Part shown: positions 34,403-42,149 of the stretch, piece by piece | Layout of the letters: the number at the start of each line of letters is the position of its first letter | Position numbering within the stretch: the first letter of the stretch is position 1 | Origin: Sphingomonadaceae bacterium | Lineage (GTDB): Bacteria > Pseudomonadota > Alphaproteobacteria > Sphingomonadales > Sphingomonadaceae | Assembly (NCBI GenBank): GCA_025359425.1 | Contig: JANYGC010000094.1 | Span: 1-47,793 of the forward strand | DNA length: 47,793 nt | Direction: 5' to 3' | Program-made: the position numbers and the translations under genes | The notes under the pieces: generated by a model | The model's database searches: none | What the model saw: the letters and a program-made list of their open reading frames with translations, nothing else | What the model was told of the DNA's origin: nothing

Positions 34403-35371
34403 ATGACCGAACCGACCGAAACCCTGCGTGCAGCCCTACCGCCCCAAGCCCTGCCAAGGCTCCAATCGCTCAAGCTGGTGGAGGGCCGCGCGATCGTGGT
34501 GCTCGATGCTGCGGGGCTTGATCAAACCGAACGCGAACACCTCGAAACCGCGGTAAAGGACGCGCTCACCGGTCAACCCGGGGTCAGCGAAGTGCGCGTC
34601 GCGCTGATCGCCGACAAGGTCCGCCGCCGGATCATCGCGGTCGGTTCGGGCAAGGGCGGTGTGGGCAAGAGCACGGTTTCGGCCAACCTGGCGATTGCGC
34701 TCGCACGATTGGGCCGCAAGGTCGGGCTGGTCGATGCCGATATTTACGGGCCGTCGCAGCCGCGGCTGCTCGGGATCGAGGGGAGGCGCCCCGAAGCGGC
34801 GGACAAGCAGCTGATCCCGGTGAAGAGTCCGTGGGGCGTGCCACTACTCTCGATGGGCCAGCTGATCGAACCGGGCAAGGCGATCGCGTGGCGCGGGCCA
34901 ATGGCGGGCAATGCGCTGGGGCAATTGATCGACGCCAAATGGGGCGATGCCGAGCTGCTGGTGGTCGATCTGCCGCCGGGGACGGGCGACGTCCAGCTGA
35001 CCATGCTCCAGCGCTACAAGCCCGATGGCGCGGTGATCGTCTCGACCCCGCAGGACCTCGCGCTGATCGATGCCGCGCGGGCAATCCAGCTGTTCGAGGT
35101 CGGCGGTGTGCCGGTGATCGGCATGGTCGAGAATATGGCGGGATACCAATGCCCGCATTGCGGCGAAGTCTCGGATCCATTCGGCCAGGGCGGGGCTGAG
35201 GCTGCTGCTGCGGCGCATGGCATGGCCTTCCTTGGGCGGATACCGCTCGAATTGTCGATCCGCGCAGCAAGCGATGCCGGGGTGCCGCCGGCGGCGGGCG
35301 AGGGTGCCGTAGCAGACCAGTTCGCGTCGCTCGCCCGGCAGGTTGCCGCGTGGCTCGACAACCAGCGCTGA
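34403..35371 (+). CDS. Mrp/ApbC-type Fe-S cluster carrier ATPase
   Basis: This is a 322-residue protein with an N-terminal MIP18-like domain (about 1-75) and a ParA/MinD-type ATPase domain. The deviant Walker A is GKGGVGKS (83-90), the adenine/Mg region shows VDADIYGPSQPRLL, and the metal-cluster motif CPHC is at 250-253 (MAGYQCPHCGEV). Mrp proteins bind and hand over [4Fe-4S] clusters to target enzymes. The gene is 18 bases before the molybdenum-hydroxylase-like gene and co-directional. It might therefore serve a redox enzyme encoded nearby, though Mrp is usually general. ATG 34403 is preferred over an ATG 18 bases upstream. Confidence 0.92.
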   Translation: MTEPTETLRAALPPQALPRLQSLKLVEGRAIVVLDAAGLDQTEREHLETAVKDALTGQPGVSEVRVALIADKVRRRIIAVGSGKGGVGKSTVSANLAIALARLGRKVGLVDADIYGPSQPRLLGIEGRRPEAADKQLIPVKSPWGVPLLSMGQLIEPGKAIAWRGPMAGNALGQLIDAKWGDAELLVVDLPPGTGDVQLTMLQRYKPDGAVIVSTPQDLALIDAARAIQLFEVGGVPVIGMVENMAGYQCPHCGEVSDPFGQGGAEAAAAAHGMAFLGRIPLELSIRAASDAGVPPAAGEGAVADQFASLARQVAAWLDNQR

Positions 35372-35389
35372 ACGGCTAGGTAAGCGACC

Positions 35390-37642
35390 ATGAGGCTTTC
35401 GCGGCGGGGGTTCTTTTTCGGGATGGGGGCCGGTGGCGCGCTGATCGCCGCCTGGGCGCTGACCCCGCGCAAGTTCACCGCACCGCTGAAGCCCGGTCCG
35501 GGTGAATATGCCTTCGATGCCTGGCTCAAGATCGGCACCGATGGCGTGGTCAGCGTCGCGGTGCCCGCGCTTGAAATGGGGCAGGGGATCACCACGCTGA
35601 TCCCGCAGATCGTCGCAATGGAACTCGGCGCGGACTGGCGCCAGATTGCGGTCGAACCCGCGCCGGTCAGCGGCGCCTATGCCAACAACGTGCTGGCCGC
35701 CGAATGGGCGCCGCTGTGGCTGCCATTGATCTCCGGGCTGGCTGACACGCCCGACAGCCTGTTGGCGCGCCGCTTTGCCGAGCGCGAGGTGTTCACCGCG
35801 ACTGCTGACGGCACCTCGCTTGCGGCGCACGAAGCAGCCGCGCGCGCCGCGGCGGCGGGAGCGCGAGCGATTCTGGTCAAGGCGGCGGCGGCCCAATGGG
35901 GGGTGAGCTGGGAGGAATGCGAAGCGCAAGGCGGGCTGATCCTGCATGACAAGAACAAGGCCTCGTTCGGCGAACTGGTGGCAGCGGCGGCGACTTATTC
36001 ACCGCCCAGTGTGCCGGTCTTGCGCACTGAAGCACCGCGCGAGCGGCCGGGCGAATTCCCCCTTGGCGCGCCGCTGTTGTTCCCCCGGCTCGACCTGCCG
36101 AGCAAGATCGACGGCAGCCACCTGTTTGCGGGCGATGTGCGGCTGCCCGACATGGTCTTCGCCGCGATCCGCCACGGGCCGATCGGGGAGGCCAAGCTCG
36201 GGCATTACGAGGCGCATCGGGCGCAAGGCACGCCCGGGCTGATCGAGGTCGTCGCGGGCAAGCGCTGGCTCGCCACAGTGGCAAGCAACGGGTGGGCAGC
36301 CGAGCAGGCGCTGGCCAGGATCGCGCCTAAGTTTACCGCCAAGGGCAAGCCCGACAGCGCGGGCATCGCCAAGGCGCTCGAAGCGGCTTTGCGCAGGGAA
36401 GGTGCCGATACGATCGTCGCCGTGGGCAATGCCGGATCGGACAAGCCCAGTCTCGCGGCAACCTATGCCATCGCCCCCGCTCTCCATGCCAGTGTCGAGA
36501 CCGCCAGTGCCACCGCGCGGATCGAGAACGGGCGCTGTGAGCTATGGCTGGCGAGCCAGGCCCCGCAAGCCGCGCGGCAGGCGGTAGCCGATGCGCTCGA
36601 TCTTTCGCTGGCCGATGTCACGCTTTACCCGATGCCGGCAGGGGGCAGCTTCGATGCCCGGCTCGAACACGATCACGCGGTCGAAGCGGCGCTGATTGCG
36701 CGCGCGGTCAAGCGTCCGGTGCAACTGGTCTGGTCGCGCTGGCAGGAGCATGTCGCGGGCCGGCCGCGGTGCCCGGTTGCAGCCAGGCTGGCTGCTCAGA
36801 CCGCCAGCGACGGCTCGCTGAGTGCGCTCCACATCAAGGTCGCCATGCCTGCCACCGCACGCGAGTTCGGCGGGCGGCTGTTTGAGGGGCTTAGCGCTTA
36901 TGATGCGCTTGCACTGCAGGATGAAAGCGATGCGTTGGCCTGCGCCGGGCTGACCCCGCCTTATGCGATCCCCAACCTGCTGATTGAGCACGTTCCGGTT
37001 CGGACCCAGCTGCCGACCGGGCGCCTGCGCGGCAATTCGCACGGGATCGGCGCGTTCCTGACCGAGACGTTTATCGACGAGCTGGCGCACCAGGCGCGGC
37101 GCGAACCGCTGTCGTACCGGATGCTGCTGCTCGGCGCGCAACCGCGCCTCGCCGCCTGTCTCCAGCGCGCTGCGACGCTGGCGGATTGGGGTGGGGGCGG
37201 GGGCGGCAGCGGGCAAGGGTTGGCCTGCTGGACAATGACTTTGGGCGAGGCCGAGGGTCATATTGCATTGGTCGCCAGCGCGCGCCGCGACGAGCGCGGG
37301 ATCAAGGTCGACAAGCTCACCGCAGTGGCCGATGTGGGCCGGATCGTAAACATCGACATCGCGCGTCAGCAGATCGAGGGCGGGCTGCTGTTCGGGCTTG
37401 GTCTCGCCACCGGCTCGAGCACGCAATATGTTCAGGGCCTGCCGCTGACCGGGCAGCTTGGGTTGCTGGGCTTGCCCCTGCTCGCCGATTGCCCCGAGAT
37501 CGTCACCGAATTCATCGACAGCGAAGCCGCGCTGTTCGATCCGGGCGAACTGGGAGCGGTGGTCGCGCCGCCGGCCATCGCCAACGCACTCGCCTCCGCC
37601 GGATCGGTCCGGCTTCACAATTTGCCACTGGATCAAAGCTGA
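35390..37642 (+). CDS. Xanthine-dehydrogenase-family molybdopterin-binding subunit (IorB/AldH-like), Tat-exported
   Basis: This is a 750-residue molybdenum hydroxylase large subunit of the single-polypeptide IorB type. It begins with a twin-arginine signal (SRRGFFFGMGAGGALIAAW), so it is exported folded with its cofactor. Recognisable blocks include VAVPALEMGQGITTLIPQIVAMEL (about 56-79), GGSFDARLEHDHAVEAALIAR (about 420-440), a variant of the usual GGGFGRR signature, and the end GELGAVVAPPAIANALASAG, where the Glu corresponds to the catalytic glutamate. The partner 2Fe-2S subunit normally encoded next to it is absent; its neighbours are mrp and ferrochelatase. The substrate is unknown, with N-heterocycles or aldehydes possible. 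Its stop overlaps the hemH start by one base (TGATG). Confidence 0.85.
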   Translation: MRLSRRGFFFGMGAGGALIAAWALTPRKFTAPLKPGPGEYAFDAWLKIGTDGVVSVAVPALEMGQGITTLIPQIVAMELGADWRQIAVEPAPVSGAYANNVLAAEWAPLWLPLISGLADTPDSLLARRFAEREVFTATADGTSLAAHEAAARAAAAGARAILVKAAAAQWGVSWEECEAQGGLILHDKNKASFGELVAAAATYSPPSVPVLRTEAPRERPGEFPLGAPLLFPRLDLPSKIDGSHLFAGDVRLPDMVFAAIRHGPIGEAKLGHYEAHRAQGTPGLIEVVAGKRWLATVASNGWAAEQALARIAPKFTAKGKPDSAGIAKALEAALRREGADTIVAVGNAGSDKPSLAATYAIAPALHASVETASATARIENGRCELWLASQAPQAARQAVADALDLSLADVTLYPMPAGGSFDARLEHDHAVEAALIARAVKRPVQLVWSRWQEHVAGRPRCPVAARLAAQTASDGSLSALHIKVAMPATAREFGGRLFEGLSAYDALALQDESDALACAGLTPPYAIPNLLIEHVPVRTQLPTGRLRGNSHGIGAFLTETFIDELAHQARREPLSYRMLLLGAQPRLAACLQRAATLADWGGGGGGSGQGLACWTMTLGEAEGHIALVASARRDERGIKVDKLTAVADVGRIVNIDIARQQIEGGLLFGLGLATGSSTQYVQGLPLTGQLGLLGLPLLADCPEIVTEFIDSEAALFDPGELGAVVAPPAIANALASAGSVRLHNLPLDQS

Positions 37643-38652
37643 TGCGCCCCGCCGATCACCCGACAATTCCCGTCCCGCGCGTGGGAGTACTGCTGGTCAA
37701 CCTTGGCACGCCCGACGCGCCGACCCCCAAGGCGGTGCGGCGCTACCTCAAGCAGTTCCTGTCGGACCAGCGCGTGGTCGAAATTCCGCGGCTGGTGTGG
37801 TGGCCGATCCTCAACGGGATCGTGCTCAACACCCGGCCCAAGAAGAGCGCGCATGCCTATAGTCTGGTGTGGACCGAACAGGGTTCACCGCTTGCCGCGA
37901 TTACCAAGGCACAGTCTGCGGCCCTGCAAGTACGGCTGGGCGATGCGGTTATGGTCAGCCACGCGATGCGCTATGGGAATCCGGCAATCGGGGCCGAAAT
38001 TCAGCGCATGAAGGACGCAGGGTGCGAACGCATTCTGATAGCACCGCTTTACCCGCAGTATTCTGCCGCCACGACGGCGACGGTGGCCGATGCGGTCGGC
38101 GCGCAGTTGGCTGAAATGCGCTGGCAACCATCGCTGCGCAGCCTGCCGCCCTATTACGACGATCCGCTGCACATTGCCGCGCTGAACGACGACCTGACCC
38201 GGCAACTCGCGGCGCTCGACTTCAGGCCCGAAGTGCTGCTTCTATCGTTCCATGGCATGCCGCAGCGCACGCTCGAGCTGGGCGATCCGTACCATTGCCA
38301 CTGCCAGAAAACCGCGCGGCTGCTGCGTGAGGGTTTGGCGGCAGATCATCCCGACCTGCGCATCGAACTCAGCTTTCAGTCGCGCTTCGGACGGGCCAAA
38401 TGGCTCGAACCTGCGACCGATGCGGTGCTCGCCGCCGAAGCGCGCAACGGAACACGGCGACTTGCCATTGCAGCGCCAGGGTTTTCCGCCGATTGCCTTG
38501 AGACCCACGAAGAACTGGCGATCCGCGGACGTGAGCAATTCTGTGAAGCAGGGGGCGAGCAGTTCGCCGCGCTGCACTGTCTCAATACCTCGGAAGCGGG
38601 GATGGCGATGCTCGAGGCGCTGGTCCGGCGCGAAACTGCCGGCTGGATATAG
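37642..38652 (+). CDS. hemH: Ferrochelatase
   Basis: This 336-residue enzyme inserts Fe(II) into protoporphyrin IX, the last step of protohaem synthesis. It shows the family opening VGVLLVNLGTPDAPTPKAVR (14-33), the conserved FHGMPQRTLELGDPYHCHC (203-221, catalytic His204), SFQSRFGRAKWLEP (244-257) and FSADCLETHEEL (281-292) with the invariant Glu287. Two cysteines in YHCHC and others may bind an Fe-S cluster, as in many alphaproteobacterial enzymes. ATG 37642 overlaps the previous stop by one base. Next comes a cytochrome P450, a haem user, after a 44-base gap. Confidence 0.95.
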   Translation: MRPADHPTIPVPRVGVLLVNLGTPDAPTPKAVRRYLKQFLSDQRVVEIPRLVWWPILNGIVLNTRPKKSAHAYSLVWTEQGSPLAAITKAQSAALQVRLGDAVMVSHAMRYGNPAIGAEIQRMKDAGCERILIAPLYPQYSAATTATVADAVGAQLAEMRWQPSLRSLPPYYDDPLHIAALNDDLTRQLAALDFRPEVLLLSFHGMPQRTLELGDPYHCHCQKTARLLREGLAADHPDLRIELSFQSRFGRAKWLEPATDAVLAAEARNGTRRLAIAAPGFSADCLETHEELAIRGREQFCEAGGEQFAALHCLNTSEAGMAMLEALVRRETAGWI

Positions 38653-38696
38653 CGGCGCGGTTAAGTTACACGGGTGTCAGTAACCCGGAAGGATCT

Positions 38697-40073
38697 ATGG
38701 CCACTCTCGCACCGCAGCCGTCCGCATTTACCCACTGGTCGCAGCCGCAGCCCAGGCACGCGCTCGATCACATTCCCGGCGAAGACGGCTGGCCGATCGT
38801 CGGCACCACGTTCGAATTGCTCGCCGATCCGCTGGGTTATGGCGAGCGGATGCGCGCCAAATACGGCAACGTCTATCGCAATCGCGGGTTCGGGCGGCGC
38901 GGGCTGATGCTGTTCGGTGCCGATGCCAACGAGTTGGTGCTGTTCGACCGCGACAAGTTGTTCTCGTCCGAGCAGGGCTGGGGCCCAGTGCTCGACCAGC
39001 TGTTCCCGCGCGGGCTCATGCTGATCGATTTCGATCACCACCGCGCCGATCGCCGGGCGCTGTCGATTGCGTTCAAACCCGAGCCGATGCGCCACTATGC
39101 CGATGCGCTGAACCGCGGGATCGCCGCGCGGGTCGAGCAATGGCGCGGGCAGGAGATGTTGTTTTACCCGGCGATCAAGCAGCTGACGCTCGATCTTGCT
39201 GCCGACAGCTTCATGGGGCTGCCGCTGGGGCCCGAGGCGAACCGGATCAACAAGGCCTTCGTCGATATGGTCGCCGCCGCGATCGGGGTGGTGCGTAAAC
39301 CGCTGCCGTTCACCGCGATGGGCCGGGGCGTTGCGGGCCGCAAGTTTCTGGTCGAATACTTCACCGCCGAAGCGCTGCGCCGCCGCGCGGAAGGCGGCGG
39401 GCAGGACATGTTCAGCCAGTTTGCCCGCGCTACGCGTGAAGACGGCGAGCTGCTCCCGGTCGATCAGGTGGTCGATCACATGATCTTCCTGATGATGGCC
39501 GCGCATGACACGATCACCTCGTCAGCGACCTCGCTGGTGTGGCAGCTCGCCAAACATCCCGAATGGCAGGACAAGCTGCGCGCCGAAGTGCTGGCAGTGA
39601 CAGGCGGCACCGCGCGGGCGATCACGTATGAAGAACTCGGCCAGCTCGACCTCACCGAAATGGCGTTCAAGGAAGCGCTGCGGCTGATCCCGCCGGTGCC
39701 CAGCCTGCCGCGCCGTGCGCTGCGCGAATTCACCTTTCAGGGCTTCACCATTCCCGCCGGAACCGGGGTCGGGATCAGCCCTGCCAGCGTCCACCTGATG
39801 GCGGAGCACTGGCCCGATCCGCTGCGGTTCGATCCGCTGCGCTTCACTCCGGAGAATTCGGCGGGCCGCCACAAATACGCCTGGGTTCCGTTCGGCGGCG
39901 GCGCGCATATGTGCCTCGGGCTGCACTTCGCCTATATGCAGATCAAGCTGCTGATGGCGCACCTGTTGACCCGCTACAGCATCGAACTGGAACCCGGCTA
40001 TACGCCTGAGTGGCAGCCGTGGCCGATCCCCAAGCCCAAGGACGGGCTGAAGGTGCGGTTCGTGGCGCTATAG
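38697..40073 (+). CDS. Cytochrome P450 monooxygenase
   Basis: This is a 458-residue cytosolic P450 without a membrane anchor. The I-helix oxygen motif is AAHDT (268-272), the K-helix ExxR is EALR (326-329), and the haem loop FGGGAHMCLG gives the axial thiolate Cys406. The PPVPSLPRRALREF segment after ExxR resembles CYP120/CYP26-like sequences and some sphingomonad fatty-acid or terpenoid P450s, but the substrate is unassigned. No ferredoxin or reductase gene lies in the window, so electrons must come from redox partners elsewhere. ATG 38697 follows a CGGAAGGA SD. It sits 44 bases after hemH. Confidence 0.93.
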   Translation: MATLAPQPSAFTHWSQPQPRHALDHIPGEDGWPIVGTTFELLADPLGYGERMRAKYGNVYRNRGFGRRGLMLFGADANELVLFDRDKLFSSEQGWGPVLDQLFPRGLMLIDFDHHRADRRALSIAFKPEPMRHYADALNRGIAARVEQWRGQEMLFYPAIKQLTLDLAADSFMGLPLGPEANRINKAFVDMVAAAIGVVRKPLPFTAMGRGVAGRKFLVEYFTAEALRRRAEGGGQDMFSQFARATREDGELLPVDQVVDHMIFLMMAAHDTITSSATSLVWQLAKHPEWQDKLRAEVLAVTGGTARAITYEELGQLDLTEMAFKEALRLIPPVPSLPRRALREFTFQGFTIPAGTGVGISPASVHLMAEHWPDPLRFDPLRFTPENSAGRHKYAWVPFGGGAHMCLGLHFAYMQIKLLMAHLLTRYSIELEPGYTPEWQPWPIPKPKDGLKVRFVAL

Positions 40074-40129
40074 TTCGCGGAAATACGGTGCCGTAAGACA
40101 ACCGTTGCGCCGACGGCCGTGCCGCGGAC

Positions 40130-40624
40130 TTAGTGCAAATCGTCCCTGAATTCGACCATTGTACGACCGACGACCTGGCTGAGCTTATCGTCCGTGAATG
40201 TGAAATCAGCAGCGACTGCGTCGCGATTGTGAGCTTTCTCAAATACCACCGTCACCGTCCAAATGCAGGTATATTTCCGCTGCAGCAAAAGTGTCAAAGG
40301 GCTGCTGATCCGGTAACCTTTCGGTTCAAGATATTCTGCCAATCTTATGGCAGCTGGCACGCCGGTGTCGCTTCGAGGTCCAAAAAAATTGTCTGCGTCT
40401 TGAATTGTGTAGCTGAAGCCGGAGGCAATTAGGTTGCCAAGCGTTGTCTTGTCGCCCGCCAGTCCAATCCGAATAATATCAACGGCCTTGTCGCCGTAGA
40501 ATCGGTCGATCTCGGCGGGCGAGCTCCTGCCTTCGGCCAACATCTTGCAGCCCGGACTCAAGGACTGAGCGACAGAATGCGTGGAGAGCAACAACACTGG
40601 CAGCAAGACCCACGCCGACTTCAT
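40130..40624 (-). CDS. Small exported protein of unknown function
   Basis: I do not recognise this 164-residue protein. It has a clear signal peptide (MKSAWVLLPVLLLSTHSVAQ) and a mature part with two cysteines (GCKMLAEG near 25 and YTCIWTV near 118) that could form a disulfide. The C-terminal half looks beta-rich (LLQRKYTCIWTVTVVFE, then FTFTDDKLSQVVG). Base composition is visibly less GC-rich than its neighbours, with many A/T-ending codons, which suggests recent acquisition or relaxed selection. It stands between the P450 and the sdhAF4 gene and its stop is convergent with the P450's. Confidence 0.65.
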   Translation of the reverse strand: MKSAWVLLPVLLLSTHSVAQSLSPGCKMLAEGRSSPAEIDRFYGDKAVDIIRIGLAGDKTTLGNLIASGFSYTIQDADNFFGPRSDTGVPAAIRLAEYLEPKGYRISSPLTLLLQRKYTCIWTVTVVFEKAHNRDAVAADFTFTDDKLSQVVGRTMVEFRDDLH

Positions 40625-40633
40625 GTTAGTCTC

Positions 40634-40795
40634 CTAAAAATCCACCGCGATGCCATTCTTTTCCCAATCGCCATAGCGGGTCGGGTCGAGCGGGTCGGTG
40701 GGGGGCGGGACTGGTTCGGGTTGGGGCGCGGGATCGTTGGTCCAGTTTGCGGGCTTCTTGAACTTCTCCGGGCGGGTGGTGGCGCGCTGGGTCAT
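40634..40795 (-). CDS. DUF1674 / succinate dehydrogenase assembly factor 4 (SdhAF4-like)
   Basis: This 53-residue gene is easily missed because it is so short. The protein starts MTQRATTRPEKFKKPANW, has a proline-rich middle and ends in the family signature DPTRYGDWEKNGIAVDF. This C-terminal block is diagnostic of DUF1674, the bacterial homologue of mitochondrial SDHAF4, which binds flavinylated SdhA and helps it join SdhB in complex II. It is encoded divergently from rsmB with 54 bases between the starts, an arrangement I recall from other Alphaproteobacteria. The signature is complete, so the gene is probably functional. Confidence 0.9.
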   Translation of the reverse strand: MTQRATTRPEKFKKPANWTNDPAPQPEPVPPPTDPLDPTRYGDWEKNGIAVDF

Positions 40796-40849
40796 GGCGG
40801 GTAAATGCTCTTGCTGGCCCTCGATTGCAATTGCCTCTAGGGGCAGCGC

Positions 40850-42082
40850 ATGGACATTCCCGGGCTCCCAGCGCGCAAGGGTGCGCTTAAATTGATCGAT
40901 GCAGTGCTTAACCGGGGCGAGACGCTCGATCAGGCGACCAACAGCGCGCTGCTCGGGGTCAAAGGCCAGGCCGACCGAGCTCTTGCCAAGGCGCTAGCGG
41001 GAGAAGCGCTGCGCTGGCTGACCGACCTAGACACCATGATCGACAGTGCGACGCGTTTGCCGCTGGCGCACGATGCCAAGGTGCGTTCGGTGCTGCGATT
41101 GATGCTCGCGGGCTGGCTCCGGCTCGAGACCCCGCCGCACGCGGTGATCGCGACGGGCTTGCCACTGCTCGCGGGCGGCCCGCGGCGATTGGCGCACGGG
41201 GTGTTTTCGACGCTGACCAAGCGCAACGCCGCTTTGCCCGCTGCGCCGACTTTGCCGGCCGAGGTTGCGCTGCGCTGGGGCGAGCGGGCGGGGGCCATCG
41301 CGGCCGGGTTGGGGCACCTGCCCCCGCTCGATCTGACCTTGCGCGATGCCGCCGAGACCGCCGCCTGGGCCGAGCGGCTGGGCGGTACTTCGCTGATGCC
41401 CGGTCATGTCCGGCTCGGCCGCGGCACGGCGGTGGAGAATCTCGAAGGCTACGATGAGGGCGGCTGGTGGGTGCAGGATCTGGCCGCGGGCCTGCCCGCG
41501 CGGCTGCTCGGGGTCGGTAATGGCCGCACGGTGCTCGATCTGTGCGCTGCGCCGGGCGGCAAGACGCTGCAACTGGCGGCAGCCGGCTGGCAGGTTACCG
41601 CGCTCGATGCCAGCGCGCGGCGGCTTGAGCGGGTCGATCAGAACCTTGCGCGGACCAGTCTCACCGCCGAGGTGATCGAGGCCGACGCATTGGCGTGGCA
41701 ACCGCCTGCACTGTTCGACGCCGTGCTGCTCGATGCGCCGTGTTCTGCAACCGGCACCTGCCGCCGGCACCCCGACGTGCTCCACCGGATCGGCCCGCGC
41801 CAGATCGCCGAACAGACCGAGTTGCAGGCTGCGCTGCTCGAACGCGCGGTAGCTTGGGTCAAGCCGGGCGGGACTGTGATCTACGCCGTCTGCTCGCTCG
41901 AACCCGCAGAAGGCGAGGCGCAGGCTGCCACGGTTATGCTGACCCGCGATCCGATCGGCGCGGAAGAATTGCTGCCCGGTATTGTGCCGAGCGCTGACGG
42001 ATATCTGCGCACCGATCCCGGAATGCTCGCTGATGTTGGCGGGCTGGACGGGTTCTTCATCGCCCGCTGGCGCAAATCCTAA
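40850..42082 (+). CDS. rsmB: RsmB-family rRNA (cytosine-5) methyltransferase
   Basis: This is a 410-residue m5C methyltransferase of the RsmB/Sun group. An N-terminal NusB-like RNA-binding domain (about 1-130) is followed by a class I SAM domain with motif I LDLCAAPGGKTLQLAAAG (229-246), LLDAPCSATGTCRRHPD (motif IV, Cys298) and YAVCSLEPAEGE with the catalytic nucleophile Cys348 (motif VI). It probably methylates 16S rRNA (C967 by E. coli numbering). The C-terminus GLDGFFIARWRK is typical. The start is ATG 40850; the divergent sdhAF4 gene lies directly upstream. Confidence 0.92.
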   Translation: MDIPGLPARKGALKLIDAVLNRGETLDQATNSALLGVKGQADRALAKALAGEALRWLTDLDTMIDSATRLPLAHDAKVRSVLRLMLAGWLRLETPPHAVIATGLPLLAGGPRRLAHGVFSTLTKRNAALPAAPTLPAEVALRWGERAGAIAAGLGHLPPLDLTLRDAAETAAWAERLGGTSLMPGHVRLGRGTAVENLEGYDEGGWWVQDLAAGLPARLLGVGNGRTVLDLCAAPGGKTLQLAAAGWQVTALDASARRLERVDQNLARTSLTAEVIEADALAWQPPALFDAVLLDAPCSATGTCRRHPDVLHRIGPRQIAEQTELQAALLERAVAWVKPGGTVIYAVCSLEPAEGEAQAATVMLTRDPIGAEELLPGIVPSADGYLRTDPGMLADVGGLDGFFIARWRKS

Positions 42083-42149
42083 ACGAAACCTGTATAGGCT
42101 TGCCCTCGCCCGCCAGCGTGCCACTATCCCCCCAACAGGGGGAACCATC

